Shown: positions 35,056 through 44,567, numbered from the stretch's first letter. The stretch is 64,000 bases of DNA from Bacillota bacterium (GCA_023411395.1 JAEYOV010000068.1:62001-126000), one strand, 5' to 3'. A program made the numbers and translations. The notes: generated by a model from the letters alone, not told the origin.

Positions 35056-36388
35056 GCCCCTGGTCGCCATCGTGGGCCGCCCCAATGTGGGCAAGTCCAC
35101 TTTCTTCAACAAAATATCCGGCAAGCGTATTTCCATTGTCGAGGATGTTCCCGGCGTGACCAGAGACCGCATCTATGCCGACGTTGATTGGATGGGCCGC
35201 AAGTTCACGCTCATCGATACGGGCGGCATCGACCCTCACAGCGAGGATGTGCTGCTTTCCCAGATGCGGCACCAGGCGCAAATGGCCATGGACATGGCTG
35301 ATGTGATCTGCTTTTTTGTGGACGCCAGGGCCGGCCTCACACCGGATGACGAAGAGGTGGCGCGGCTCTTGCGCAAAACCCGCAAGCCTCTTTTGCTCGT
35401 CGTGAACAAGCTGGATTATTCCGGGATGGAAGATGTCCGTTATGAGTATTACGCGCTGGGCCTGGGCGACCCCATCGGCATTTCCAGCGTAAACATGCTG
35501 GGCCTGGGCGACCTTTTGGAGCAAATTGTAAACCACCTTCCCCCGCCTGACCCTGAAGAGCAGGACGAAGACGGGCATGTGCTGCAATTGGCTGTGGTAG
35601 GGCGGCCCAATGTGGGCAAAAGCTCGCTGGTGAACAAACTGCTCAATCAGGAGCGCGCCATGGTCTCCGACATTCCCGGTACCACCAGGGACGCCATCGA
35701 CACGCGCTTTACCGGCAAGGACGGCACGGAATACAACATTATCGATACCGCGGGCATGCGCCGCAAGCGGTCCATTGAGGAAGACACGCTGGAACGATAC
35801 AGCGTGCTGCGCAGCATCGCTGCCATCCGCCGCTGTGACGTGGCGCTGATTTTGATCGACGCCAGGGACGGGGTTACCGAGCAGGACACGAAGATCGCCG
35901 GCATGGTGCATGAGGAAGGCAAGGGTGCCGTCATCGTTGTCAATAAGTGGGACGCGGTGGAAAAGGATACCGGTACCCTGGAAACCTACCGCAAGGAAGT
36001 GCTGGAAGCGCTGAAGTTCATGGACTACGCCCCGGTGCTTTTCCTCTCGGCGCTGACCGGACAAAGGGTGCACACGGTGCTGGAGTGGGTGGACAAGGTA
36101 TGGGCGCAGTGCTCCAAGCGTGTGCCAACCGGGCTTTTGAACGATGTGCTGGCGGATGCGCAAGGCGCATTGCAGCCTCCCGCTACCGGCGGGCGAAGGC
36201 TGAAAATCTACTACGCCACCCAGCAGGCCGTTTGCCCGCCCGCCTTTGTGCTGTTTGTGAATGACCAAACACTGATGCATTTTGCCTACCAGCGGTACCT
36301 GGAAAACCATTTCCGCAAAACATTCGGCTTTGAGGGGACACCCCTGCGCTTCGTACTTCGGGAAAAGCAAAAGGAGAATCAGCCATGA
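35048..36388 (+). CDS. der: Ribosome biogenesis GTPase Der (EngA)
   Basis: Tandem-GTPase factor for 50S assembly, 446 residues. G1 motifs GRPNVGKST (residue 10 region) and GRPNVGKSS (about 185) head the two G domains, with matching G3 (DTGGI and DTAGMR) and G4 (NKLD and NKWD) motifs. The C-terminal KH-like domain follows. Normal length. Confidence 0.98.
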   Translation: MAKPLVAIVGRPNVGKSTFFNKISGKRISIVEDVPGVTRDRIYADVDWMGRKFTLIDTGGIDPHSEDVLLSQMRHQAQMAMDMADVICFFVDARAGLTPDDEEVARLLRKTRKPLLLVVNKLDYSGMEDVRYEYYALGLGDPIGISSVNMLGLGDLLEQIVNHLPPPDPEEQDEDGHVLQLAVVGRPNVGKSSLVNKLLNQERAMVSDIPGTTRDAIDTRFTGKDGTEYNIIDTAGMRRKRSIEEDTLERYSVLRSIAAIRRCDVALILIDARDGVTEQDTKIAGMVHEEGKGAVIVVNKWDAVEKDTGTLETYRKEVLEALKFMDYAPVLFLSALTGQRVHTVLEWVDKVWAQCSKRVPTGLLNDVLADAQGALQPPATGGRRLKIYYATQQAVCPPAFVLFVNDQTLMHFAYQRYLENHFRKTFGFEGTPLRFVLREKQKENQP

Positions 36389-36990
36389 ACCAGATTCTTT
36401 CCTATTCAGCGGCGGCTGTTGCAGGATATTTGCTGGGTTCCATCTCCACCGGCCTGCTCGTTGCCCAAACAAGCCCCAATGTTGATCTGCGCAAGGAAGG
36501 CAGCAAGAGCACCGGGGCCACCAACGTATTGCGCGTGCTTGGCAAAAAGCCCGCTGCCATCACCTTTGTGGGCGACTTTTTGAAGGTGCTGCTGGCCATG
36601 GTCATCGGAAGCCTGCTGGATAAACAGTATGGGGCCATGATTGGCGGCCTTGCAGGGGTCATCGGCCACAACTGGCCCGTCTACTATCAGTTCAAGGGCG
36701 GGAAAGGCGTCGCCAGCTCCGTGGCGGTGATGCTGTATGTGTTTCCCGTTTACGGTCTGATCGCCCTCTTGTTCTTCTTTTTGCTGGTGTTGTTGACCAA
36801 GTACATTTCATTGGGCAGCATGGCCATGCTGGCGTTGTTTGCGGTACTGGTGATCATACCCAACTGGGGCAATTGGCTCATTTGCGCCTGGGCCGTGGCA
36901 TTGGCCGCGCTTTGCATTTTCCGGCACCGGGCAAACATCGGCCGGCTCATCAGAGGTACGGAAAACAAGCTCTCCCTAAGGAGCAAGTAA
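36385..36990 (+). CDS. plsY: Acyl-phosphate glycerol-3-phosphate acyltransferase PlsY
   Basis: Integral membrane enzyme that starts phospholipid synthesis by acylating glycerol-3-phosphate, 201 residues with five membrane segments. Conserved motifs are GSISTGLLVAQ, GSKSTGATNVLR and GHNWPVYYQFKGGKGVAS. It overlaps der by four bases (ATGA). Confidence 0.97.
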   Translation: MNQILSYSAAAVAGYLLGSISTGLLVAQTSPNVDLRKEGSKSTGATNVLRVLGKKPAAITFVGDFLKVLLAMVIGSLLDKQYGAMIGGLAGVIGHNWPVYYQFKGGKGVASSVAVMLYVFPVYGLIALLFFFLLVLLTKYISLGSMAMLALFAVLVIIPNWGNWLICAWAVALAALCIFRHRANIGRLIRGTENKLSLRSK

Positions 36991-37010
36991 TCTCGGGAAG
37001 AGCTTGTACG

Positions 37011-38108
37011 CTACTTATTCTCTTTGCCTATTCCCCGCATGACGTGTACCAGAAAGTCCTGGGCGTTGGCGATAAAGCTTACCACAGACAGGCTTCCCCT
37101 GTCCCGAAGCTTATTGACGGCAAACTCCGATATATCCACCGTATAAAAGAACACGGGCCTTATGACGCCTTCCTTCACGCAAAAGGAGGGCGTTATATTT
37201 CCTGTGGCAATGGTATGAAGCTGCGTAGCCATGCAGATGACGGTGGTAGCCTTCGTTACCAGATCACGCATGGCATCCTGCCCATCATATACGTTGGCAT
37301 ACACCTCCGGCAGCGGTCCGTCGTCCCGGATGGAGCCGGTGAGCACATAGGGAATGTTTTTCTTCACGCAGGCATGTATGATGCCGTCGCGAATCTTGTA
37401 TACCTCAATGAATTGGGGGATGGAGCCGCAGCGGCGAACCTTGTTGATGACGTCTATGTGGTGATAGTGCCCGTTCATCATGGATTCCTGGGTATAAATA
37501 TCCTGCCCCAGCGCCGTGCGGAAAAGCCCGCCTTCCAGATCGTGGGTAGCCAGCGCATTGCCTGCCTGCAGCCCGTGGACATAGCCCTGGCGGATCAGCT
37601 TCGCCATGGCTTCCCTGGCATCCGAATCAAAAGAGCAGGCCGGACCCAGCACCCAAAGGATGAATCCATGCTCCCGTTCGTATTCCAGGCGCTGATAGAG
37701 CTGGTCATAATCCCTGGAATAGGAGGTCTCCCGGGATCTGCTTGTACGGAAAGCAAAGGATTCCGCAGCTTCCCCCTCCCGCCCGAAGCCGTCGGGATGC
37801 ACAAAAATCCCCTCGCTGCCGTTTTCCGTGCGCCCGACCACCACCATTTCCCCCGCCACAAGGCGGCGGAATTCGCGGATGGCTATTGTGCCGGCCGGCT
37901 CCACCACGGCCACGCAATCCATACGGGATTGTTCCGCCAGCATCCATCTGCCGCCTACCTTGAAATATTCGGGGAAAATCGTGGTGGCGTGATAATTTTC
38001 CGGCGCTACGCCGTTAACCGGCGCGGGCGCCAAAGCGGCGTTGGGTGCGTGAACAAAGCGGTCGGCAGAAAAATCCGGCGCATGGTAAACGGGCATGGAA
38101 AAGTGCAT
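37011..38108 (-). CDS. AgrE/LOR-type protein, predicted ornithine cyclodeaminase (TIGR00300-like)
   Basis: A 365-residue protein related to the LOR/SDH family. The C-terminal half has GPACSFDSDAREAMAKLI, QAGNALATHDLEGGLF, YVLTGSIRDDGPLPEV and MATQLHTIATGN, which match the NAD-binding ornithine cyclodeaminase part of cyanobacterial AgrE/ArgZ and the archaeal enzyme. The N-terminal half has the family's LOR-like region. The likely reaction is ornithine to proline plus ammonia, which would connect with the ArgR-controlled arginine economy, but this is inferred. The ATG at 38108 has AAAGGAG upstream. Monocistronic. Confidence 0.8.
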   Translation of the reverse strand: MHFSMPVYHAPDFSADRFVHAPNAALAPAPVNGVAPENYHATTIFPEYFKVGGRWMLAEQSRMDCVAVVEPAGTIAIREFRRLVAGEMVVVGRTENGSEGIFVHPDGFGREGEAAESFAFRTSRSRETSYSRDYDQLYQRLEYEREHGFILWVLGPACSFDSDAREAMAKLIRQGYVHGLQAGNALATHDLEGGLFRTALGQDIYTQESMMNGHYHHIDVINKVRRCGSIPQFIEVYKIRDGIIHACVKKNIPYVLTGSIRDDGPLPEVYANVYDGQDAMRDLVTKATTVICMATQLHTIATGNITPSFCVKEGVIRPVFFYTVDISEFAVNKLRDRGSLSVVSFIANAQDFLVHVMRGIGKENK

Positions 38109-38269
38109 GGGAACACTCCTTTGCATAATGCAATGTATATCGTGCTTTTTATACATCATACGGCAACCCTTGCGAAAAAGCAATAAAAGAAAAGCGCCCT
38201 TCCCGCCGTTCCTATTAACGTACTCCGCTGCCATACGCCCCGTCCCTGTACAGGCAGCCGGATACCTGC

Positions 38270-38275
38270 TATAAT
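38270..38275 (+). promoter_or_regulatory. -10 element of the RlmI-like gene
   Basis: Perfect TATAAT 26 bases before the ATG, with no strong -35. Leader is very short. Confidence 0.45.
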
Positions 38276-38301
38276 GGACGCATTGCATCAAGGAGGAACC
38301 C

Positions 38302-39474
38302 ATGGCATCGGCGATTTTGAATCCAGGCAGGGAAGCCCGCGTCTATAGCGGCCATCCCTGGGTATTCCGCAGCGATATTGCCCGCGTAGAGGGCCGGCAC
38401 GAGCCCGGCGATGTGGTGAAAGTGGTGTCGAGCAAGGGCAGGTTGCTGGGCATGGCTCTATATAATCCCCAGTCGCAGATCGCGCTGCGGATGATGAGCC
38501 TCAAGGAAGAGGCCATCAATGCCGCCTTTATATTTGACCGGGTGAAGAGGGCGGTGGAATACCGCAAAAAGTTTGCGGACTTGAAAAGCTGCCGTTTGAT
38601 CTTTGCCGAAAGCGACGGGCTGCCAGCCATGATTGTGGACAGCTTTGGCGATGTGCTTGTGCTGCAGTGCCTGTCCCTGGGCATGGAGCGCTTCAAGGCC
38701 GATGTGGTGAGCGCGCTGATGGAGCTTGTGCACCCTGCAGGCATCTATGAGCGCAATGACGTGCCCGTGCGCGCCCTGGAGGGCCTGGAGCAAAAGAAAG
38801 CGCTGCTGTACGGCCATGTGCCCGAACGGGTGGAAATGACCGAAAACGGCGTCCGTTTCCTGGTGGATGTCATTGAGGGGCAAAAGACCGGCTTTTTCCT
38901 GGATCAAAAAGAAAACAGGGCGGCCATCGCCCCGTTCGTACGGGATGCCAGGGTGCTTGACTGCTTTACCCATACGGGCAGTTTTGCGCTGCACGCAGGG
39001 CATTACGGCGCCAAGGAAGTACTTGGAGTAGACATATCGGCCCATGCCTGTGCCGTGGCGGGAGAAAATGCCGCGTTGAACGGCTTGTACGGCAGCGTGC
39101 GGTTTACGGAAGCCAACGCATTCGACTTTCTGCGCGCCCAGTACGATGAAAAAGAGCAATACGATATGGTGATCCTCGACCCGCCGGCCTTTACCAAAAC
39201 GCGCTCCGCCGTGGAAGGCGCCACCAGAGGCTATAAGGAAATCAACCTTCGGGCCATGAAGCTTTTGCGGGACGGCGGATTCCTTGTCACCTGCTCCTGC
39301 TCCCAGCACATCCTTCCCGGGCCGTTCCTGGACATTGTGAAGGATGCCGCCCGGGACGCCAGAGTGCAGCTTCGGCAAATTGAATACCGCACCCAGGGAC
39401 GGGACCATCCCATCCTTCCCGCCGCGCCGGAAACACAATACTTAAAGTGCGGTATCTTTCAGGTTTTCTCGTAA
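38302..39474 (+). CDS. RlmI/YccW-like 23S rRNA (cytosine-5) methyltransferase
   Basis: Class I SAM-dependent RNA methyltransferase of 390 residues. An N-terminal PUA domain (about 1-75, starting NPGREARVYSGHPWVFRSDI) is followed by a linking domain and the Rossmann fold with VLDCFTHTGSFALHA and the DPPAFTKTR motif; CSCSQH holds the catalytic-type cysteines. Probable target is 23S rRNA, as for E. coli RlmI. RBS AAGGAGG 8 bases upstream. Confidence 0.92.
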   Translation: MASAILNPGREARVYSGHPWVFRSDIARVEGRHEPGDVVKVVSSKGRLLGMALYNPQSQIALRMMSLKEEAINAAFIFDRVKRAVEYRKKFADLKSCRLIFAESDGLPAMIVDSFGDVLVLQCLSLGMERFKADVVSALMELVHPAGIYERNDVPVRALEGLEQKKALLYGHVPERVEMTENGVRFLVDVIEGQKTGFFLDQKENRAAIAPFVRDARVLDCFTHTGSFALHAGHYGAKEVLGVDISAHACAVAGENAALNGLYGSVRFTEANAFDFLRAQYDEKEQYDMVILDPPAFTKTRSAVEGATRGYKEINLRAMKLLRDGGFLVTCSCSQHILPGPFLDIVKDAARDARVQLRQIEYRTQGRDHPILPAAPETQYLKCGIFQVFS

Positions 39475-39481
39475 AAAATAC

Positions 39482-39510
39482 GGGCGGCGCGATTCGCGCC
39501 GCCCGCTTTG
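39482..39510. terminator. Bidirectional terminator between the RlmI-like gene and deoD
   Basis: Perfect 10-bp GC stem GGGCGGCGCG / CGCGCCGCCC with an ATT loop. On the minus strand it is followed by a TTTTTT run two bases later. It sits between two convergent genes. Confidence 0.85.
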
Positions 39511-39518
39511 CTTATTGA

Positions 39519-40226
39519 TTATGCCACTTCCAGAGCAATCTCCATCATTTGCGTCAGCGCAGTCTGCCTCTGCTGGGCAGTCATTCCTTCCCCTGTGAAG
39601 GGGTTATCGGAAATGGTGCACAGGCACAGCGCGTTCTTGCCGGCCCTGGCGGCGTTCAGGTACAGTGCCGCCGCTTCCATCTCCACCGCCAGCACGCCCA
39701 GCTTTTGCAGCTTGCCCAAAGGTTCGGACTCATCATAGAAGATGTCGGAGGAGTAGATGGAACCTACCTTTACATCCACGCCGGTCTTCTTCCCCGCTTC
39801 CACGGCCTTTTGCAAAAGCGCGTAGGAGCAGGATGGGGCCAGGTTGCCGTTAAAGCCAAACTGAACCCCAAAATTGGAATTGGTATAGCAGCTCATGCCG
39901 GCCACGATGTCCTGCACCTTCAGCGTTTGGGAAATCATCCCCGCGGAACCGATGCGCAGTATGTTTTCCACACCGTAAAAATGGAACAGCTCATAGGAAT
40001 AGATGCCGATGGAGGGCATACCCATGCCGGAGGCCATAACGGAAACGCGCTTGCCCTTGTAAAAGCCCGTATAGCCCTGTACGCCACGGACGTTATTGAC
40101 CAAAACGGCTTTCTGCAAATACGTCTCCGCTATGAATTTGGAGCGGAGCGGGTCCCCCGGCATCAGCACGATCTTGGCGAAATCGCCTGCTTTGGCGGTA
40201 ATGTGGGGCGTTGGGATGAAATCCAT
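39519..40226 (-). CDS. deoD: Purine nucleoside phosphorylase, DeoD type
   Basis: Phosphorolysis of purine (deoxy)nucleosides, 235 residues. Visible motifs are GDPLRSKFIAETYL, the GSAGMI region, VEMEAAALYLNA (substrate-binding Glu) and the catalytic Asp in ISDNPFTGE. Length matches hexameric DeoD enzymes. Monocistronic with its own promoter and terminator. Confidence 0.97.
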   Translation of the reverse strand: MDFIPTPHITAKAGDFAKIVLMPGDPLRSKFIAETYLQKAVLVNNVRGVQGYTGFYKGKRVSVMASGMGMPSIGIYSYELFHFYGVENILRIGSAGMISQTLKVQDIVAGMSCYTNSNFGVQFGFNGNLAPSCSYALLQKAVEAGKKTGVDVKVGSIYSSDIFYDESEPLGKLQKLGVLAVEMEAAALYLNAARAGKNALCLCTISDNPFTGEGMTAQQRQTALTQMMEIALEVA

Positions 40227-40268
40227 AAGTTTCCCTCCATGTCAGCAGCTTCCGCAAATTTTCATTTC

Positions 40269-40298
40269 AGTATACCATACCTTGCCATTGCCTTTCAA
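40269..40298 (-). promoter_or_regulatory. Promoter of deoD
   Basis: Minus strand TTGAAA, 18 bases, TATACT with a TGG extension, 43 bases before the start. Confidence 0.6.
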
Positions 40299-40321
40299 TT
40301 GCCAGCCGCAGCGGCGTATGG

Positions 40322-40350
40322 AAAACCCTCCGGGATTATAACCCGGAGGG
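40322..40350 (-). terminator. Terminator after cysK
   Basis: Perfect 9-bp stem CCCTCCGGG / CCCGGAGGG with a 7-base loop, followed by TTTT on the minus strand, 19 bases past the cysK stop. Confidence 0.8.
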
Positions 40351-40369
40351 CAGCGGAGATTTGAAATTT

Positions 40370-41302
40370 CTAGAAAGCGAACAAGGGTGTGGACAAATAC
40401 CTTTCCCCCGTATCCGGCAGGATGACCACAATGGTCTTCCCCTCGTTCTCCGGGCGCCTGGCCAGTTGAATGGCCGCCCACAGCGCCGCGCCGGAGGAAA
40501 TGCCTACCAGAACACCTTCCGCAAAGGCAATGGCCCGCCCGGTTGAAAAAGCATCCTCGTTGGCTACGGATATGATTTCATCGTATATGGCTGTATCCAG
40601 CGTGTTTGGCACAAAGCCCGCGCCGATGCCCTGAATCTTATGGGGGCCGGACCTGCCCTGGGACAGCACCGGGGAATCGGCAGGCTCCACCGCCACCACC
40701 TTGATGGCGGGATTCTTCTCCTTCAAATATTTCCCCGCCCCGGATACTGTTCCGCCGGTGCCTACGCCGGACACGAAGATATCCACCTTGCCGTCGGTGT
40801 CCGTCCAAATTTCAGGCCCCGTGGTTGTATAGTGGACAGCCGGGTTGGCGGGGTTTTCAAACTGGCTGGGCATAAACGCGCCCGGAATTTCCTTCACCAG
40901 TTCTTCCGCCTTTGCGATCGCGCCCTTCATGCCCTTGGCGCCTTCCGTCAGCACCAATTCCGCGCCATAGGCTTTCAATAGATTGCGCCGCTCCACACTC
41001 ATGGTTTCCGGCATGGTGAGGATGATTTTGTATCCCCTGCTGGCGGCCACGGATGCCAGGCCAATGCCCGTGTTGCCGCTGGTGGGCTCCACGATGACGG
41101 AGCCGGGTTTGAGCAATCCCTTTTCCTCAGTGTCGTCGATCATCGCCTTGGCGATGCGGTCCTTGACGCTTCCGGCAGGGTTGAAGTATTCCAGCTTGGC
41201 GATGATATCGGCCTTCAGGCCTTCCTTTTCTTTCACGTGCGTCAGCGTCAGCAGCGGCGTATTCCCGATCAAGTCGGTGATCTGCCGGTAAATGCGTGCC
41301 AT
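40370..41302 (-). CDS. cysK: Cysteine synthase (O-acetylserine sulfhydrylase)
   Basis: PLP enzyme making cysteine from O-acetylserine and sulfide, 310 residues. PLP Lys47 lies in NPAGSVKDR, followed by [11 protein letters not shown] and the phosphate-binding [10 protein letters not shown]. Length and motifs favour CysK over CysM. The ATG at 41302 has GAAGGA upstream. It has a strong own promoter with a possible sulfur-responsive operator. Confidence 0.97.
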   Translation of the reverse strand: MARIYRQITDLIGNTPLLTLTHVKEKEGLKADIIAKLEYFNPAGSVKDRIAKAMIDDTEEKGLLKPGSVIVEPTSGNTGIGLASVAASRGYKIILTMPETMSVERRNLLKAYGAELVLTEGAKGMKGAIAKAEELVKEIPGAFMPSQFENPANPAVHYTTTGPEIWTDTDGKVDIFVSGVGTGGTVSGAGKYLKEKNPAIKVVAVEPADSPVLSQGRSGPHKIQGIGAGFVPNTLDTAIYDEIISVANEDAFSTGRAIAFAEGVLVGISSGAALWAAIQLARRPENEGKTIVVILPDTGERYLSTPLFAF

Positions 41303-41328
41303 GCTTTTTCCTTCTTTCATTATCTTAG

Positions 41329-41379
41329 TTTTCCTAGTGGATTAGTATGTATTATACATCATTTTCCGGAAAAAGTCAA
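41329..41379 (-). promoter_or_regulatory. cysK promoter and possible operator
   Basis: Minus strand TTGACT, 17 bases, TATAAT (41351-41379). Between the -10 and the gene lies TACTAATCCACTAGGAAA (41330-41347), an imperfect AATCC/GGA dyad reminiscent of Rrf2-family (CymR/IscR-like) operators. The promoter is clear; the operator is an inference. Confidence 0.65.
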
Positions 41380-41500
41380 TAGGTTTTCAAAAAAACGGAG
41401 AAATTTTCCTATGGATGTCCCCTGCGGAAAGCATGCAATTGTCCGCCTTATCAAACATATGCGGGAATGGCTCCTGTGAACCATTCCCGCAAACACTGTG

Positions 41501-42229
41501 CTATTTTCCGTCCCGAAGGCGCAATGCAAGGGCCGGATAGTTGGTGATGATGCCGTCTGCCCCCAGGCCGAGCATCGCCTTTATATCCTGTTCACTATTG
41601 ACTGTCCACACGTTGCAGGCGATGCCGGCGCGATGGCAATCCTCCATGTATCCTAAAGTATTCACGCTGCCGTATTTGGGATGCACGGCTGCACAGCCTA
41701 AGGATCTGGCGTAATCCCAGGGTTTGAAAAGCTTGTTGGAATACAGGATGCCGCATTTCATATGGGGCGCGATGCTGCGCATATGGGCCAGAGAATAATG
41801 GTTAAACGAGGAATACAAAACGCGTTCCTCCATGCCGTACTTCACAACCAATGCCTGGCACGCTTCCTCCAAACCATTGGGGTTTTCATCATTGGTTTTC
41901 AGCTCGATGTTGATGTGAAGCGGTGTCGGCTGAATCAGCGCCAATACCTCTTCCAGCGTGGGAATGGTTTCCCCTTTGAAAGCAGCCATGCCGCAGGAAA
42001 AATCCAGCCGCTTGAGCTGAGCCAGAGTCAAATCGCCAATCTTTCCTTTATAACCCGTCACCCGGACCGTATCATCGTCATGGGTGACCACTACCTGTCT
42101 GTCCAGGGTGAAGTGGACATCCAGTTCAATACCGTCCGCACCAACATCCGCCGCCAGCCGAAAAGCCGCCAGCGTGTTTTCGGGAGCATCGCCGGAGGCC
42201 CCCCGGTGTGCCCAAATCCTGGTAACCAT
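41501..42229 (-). CDS. glpQ: Glycerophosphodiester phosphodiesterase
   Basis: Hydrolyses glycerophosphodiesters to glycerol-3-phosphate and an alcohol, 242 residues. N-terminal AHRGASGDAPENT with the catalytic His, GIELDVHFT and VTHDDDTVRVTG give the metal and catalytic residues; INIELK follows. No signal peptide, so cytoplasmic (UgpQ-like). The ATG at 42229 has GGAGGAA upstream. Confidence 0.93.
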   Translation of the reverse strand: MVTRIWAHRGASGDAPENTLAAFRLAADVGADGIELDVHFTLDRQVVVTHDDDTVRVTGYKGKIGDLTLAQLKRLDFSCGMAAFKGETIPTLEEVLALIQPTPLHINIELKTNDENPNGLEEACQALVVKYGMEERVLYSSFNHYSLAHMRSIAPHMKCGILYSNKLFKPWDYARSLGCAAVHPKYGSVNTLGYMEDCHRAGIACNVWTVNSEQDIKAMLGLGADGIITNYPALALRLRDGK

Positions 42230-42263
42230 TTCAATTCCTCCATCTATGGTTTCTTTAGGCAAT

Positions 42264-42292
42264 ACTCTAGCACGCCTTACAGCGCTTTGCAA
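42264..42292 (-). promoter_or_regulatory. Promoter of the glycerophosphodiesterase gene
   Basis: Minus strand TTGCAA, 17 bases, TAGAGT, 35 bases before the start. Confidence 0.5.
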
Positions 42293-42352
42293 GCAAACAA
42301 ATCTCTTTCACCGCCATAGCTGCCGCGGCCAACCCAAAATCAAACTCCATGG

Positions 42353-42381
42353 TTTACCTGTGATAAGAAAACTGCTATACT
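42353..42381 (+). promoter_or_regulatory. Promoter of the GH65 gene
   Basis: Plus strand TTTACC, 17 bases, TATACT, 42 bases before the ATG. Confidence 0.6.
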
Positions 42382-42422
42382 GTATATAAGTTGAACGTTA
42401 AACTTCGCGGAGGTGTCCTGAT

Positions 42423-44558
42423 ATGGTATGGGAGATCACCAAGGAAGGCTTTGATTCAGCGCAAGCGGCGGAGTTGGGCAACCGATTCCTTTGCGGCAAT
42501 GGGTATCTCGGTGTCCGGGGAACGCTGGAGGAATACACAAAGGAGCAGCTTGTGGCCGTCAACCTGGCAGGCATCTACCACCGCCACGGAGAAGGCTGGC
42601 GTGAACCGCTCAACGCCCCCAATCCGTTCTGCATCCAACCAAGCTTTGACGGCGTCAGCCTGAGCGTGCTTCAAACTCCTCCCCTTTCCCACCGGCAGGC
42701 GGTTGATTTTCGCCACGGCATTCAAATAAGAGATACCGATTTTGCCATAAGCGGCAAAAACATTTCCGTTTCTTGCCGGCGTTTTGCCAGTTTCCCGGAT
42801 GTGCACTTGCTGGCCATGCGGTATTCCGTGTGCCCGGATTCGGATGGACTGCTGTCCATTACCTGGACCATCGACAGCGATGTATGGGATATCCATGGTC
42901 CGCATTATAGCAATATTTCCTCCGAATATGAAGCCGGCAGGCTTACGATATGTGCCTGCACGGACACCGGCGAAATGGTGGCCGTCAGCGGCCAATGCGT
43001 TTTGGATTTCCCTGCAGAAAAGCGATGGGAAGGCGACCGGCTTGCTTTTTTGATCCCTGCCAAAGCCGGGGTGACGTACAGCCTGGCGGTGACGGCCGCG
43101 GTGTATACCACCAAGGATACGCCCGATCCACGAAAAGCCGCGCGGGAAGCGCAGCTCCCGGAATATGAAGCAGCGCTATCAGCCCACCAATCTGCCTGGG
43201 AGTCGCTTTGGGAGCATGCCGAAGTGACCATTGAAGGCGACGAAATGGCGGAAACGGCGCTGAATTATTCCATGTACCATCTGATGTGCATCGCGCCAAG
43301 GCACCGGAATGACCTGTCCGTGGCAGCCCGTGGCCTTTCCGGCCAAACCTATAAGGGCGCGGTTTTCTGGGATACGGAAATGTTTATGCTGGACTTTTAT
43401 CTTGCCTGCATGCCCGAAGCGGCCAGAAGCACGCTCAACTACCGCATCCAAACGCTGCCGGGTGCGCTTGAAAAGGCCCGGCAGTATGGATTCGAAGGCG
43501 CGTTTTACGCCTGGGAAAGCCAGGAAGGCGGCTTTGACGCCTGCTCGGACTACAACGTCACCGATGTGTTCACGGGCCGCCCCATGCGCACCTATTTCAA
43601 GGACAAGCAGGTACATATTTCCGCCGCCGTGGTTTACGGCCTGGTCAAGTACATGGCCTGGACCGGGGAGGAAGAATTGCTTCTTTCGGGCGCTTGTGAA
43701 GTGATTCTGCAATGCGCCCGCTTCTACTACAGTCTTTTGGTCAGACGCGTAGCCGGCGACGTATGGGAATTGCGGGATGTGATCGGCCCGGACGAGTACC
43801 ACGAGTGGGTGGACAACAACGCCTACACCAACGAAATGGCCCGGTTTGTATTCAGGCATGCCATCCTTGCAGCCCAACGGCTCCAGGAACTGGATGCGGA
43901 CGCCTATCGTGCGCTGAATAGAAAACTGGATTTTGAAAAGGACCTGCCGGGTTTTGAGGAAGCTTCCATCAAGCTCAAGGAACAGAAGCCCGATCCTAAA
44001 ACAGGACTCATCGAGCAGTTCGACGGTTATTTTAAGCTGGAGGTTACCACGGTTAACGAAGTCCGTTCCCGCCTGAAACACCCCAAGGAATACTGGGGCG
44101 GGGCGTACGGCGTGGCATCCCACACCCAGGTCATCAAGCAGGCGGACGTGATGACCATGCTGTACCTGTTCAAAGACAAGTACTCAGCAGAAACCATTAC
44201 CGCAAACTATGATTACTACGAACCACGCACGGAGCACGGTTCCTCCCTCAGTGCCTGTATGTACGCTTTGACGGCGTGTTTGACCGGCCGGCCAGAGGAA
44301 GCCTATCCCCTGTTCCTGAAATCCGCAAGGGCAGATTTGACGGGCGGCGGCAAGGAATGGGCAGGTCTCATCTATATCGGCGGCACCCATCCCGCGGCAG
44401 CGGGCGGAGCGTATATGACGCTGCTGAACGGGTTTCTTGGTCTGAACCCTGCCGCCGGTGACCTGACCCCAGCTCCCCGGCTGCCCGGCCACTGGAAACG
44501 GGTCAGGCTGCAAGTATGGCATCAAGGGAAATGGTATGCCATTGATGTCAAGGCTTAA
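42423..44558 (+). CDS. Glycoside hydrolase family 65 disaccharide phosphorylase
   Basis: Predicted inverting phosphorylase of alpha-linked glucose disaccharides (maltose, trehalose, kojibiose or nigerose), 711 residues. An N-terminal beta-sandwich is followed by an (alpha/alpha)6 barrel. The barrel contains KGAVFWDTEMFM, the general acid Glu458 in VIGPDEYHEW, KQADVMTMLYLF and the phosphate-binding EHGSSLS. The product would be beta-glucose-1-phosphate; no beta-phosphoglucomutase or sugar transporter is adjacent, so the substrate is open. Somewhat shorter than maltose phosphorylase. Confidence 0.92.
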   Translation: MVWEITKEGFDSAQAAELGNRFLCGNGYLGVRGTLEEYTKEQLVAVNLAGIYHRHGEGWREPLNAPNPFCIQPSFDGVSLSVLQTPPLSHRQAVDFRHGIQIRDTDFAISGKNISVSCRRFASFPDVHLLAMRYSVCPDSDGLLSITWTIDSDVWDIHGPHYSNISSEYEAGRLTICACTDTGEMVAVSGQCVLDFPAEKRWEGDRLAFLIPAKAGVTYSLAVTAAVYTTKDTPDPRKAAREAQLPEYEAALSAHQSAWESLWEHAEVTIEGDEMAETALNYSMYHLMCIAPRHRNDLSVAARGLSGQTYKGAVFWDTEMFMLDFYLACMPEAARSTLNYRIQTLPGALEKARQYGFEGAFYAWESQEGGFDACSDYNVTDVFTGRPMRTYFKDKQVHISAAVVYGLVKYMAWTGEEELLLSGACEVILQCARFYYSLLVRRVAGDVWELRDVIGPDEYHEWVDNNAYTNEMARFVFRHAILAAQRLQELDADAYRALNRKLDFEKDLPGFEEASIKLKEQKPDPKTGLIEQFDGYFKLEVTTVNEVRSRLKHPKEYWGGAYGVASHTQVIKQADVMTMLYLFKDKYSAETITANYDYYEPRTEHGSSLSACMYALTACLTGRPEEAYPLFLKSARADLTGGGKEWAGLIYIGGTHPAAAGGAYMTLLNGFLGLNPAAGDLTPAPRLPGHWKRVRLQVWHQGKWYAIDVKA

Positions 44559-44567
44559 CATCATAGG

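Noticed and set aside
35021..36472. Long open frame on the minus strand opposite der
   Set aside because: Antisense to a fully conserved Der; composition is His/Gln/Gly-rich as expected for a shadow of a biased gene.
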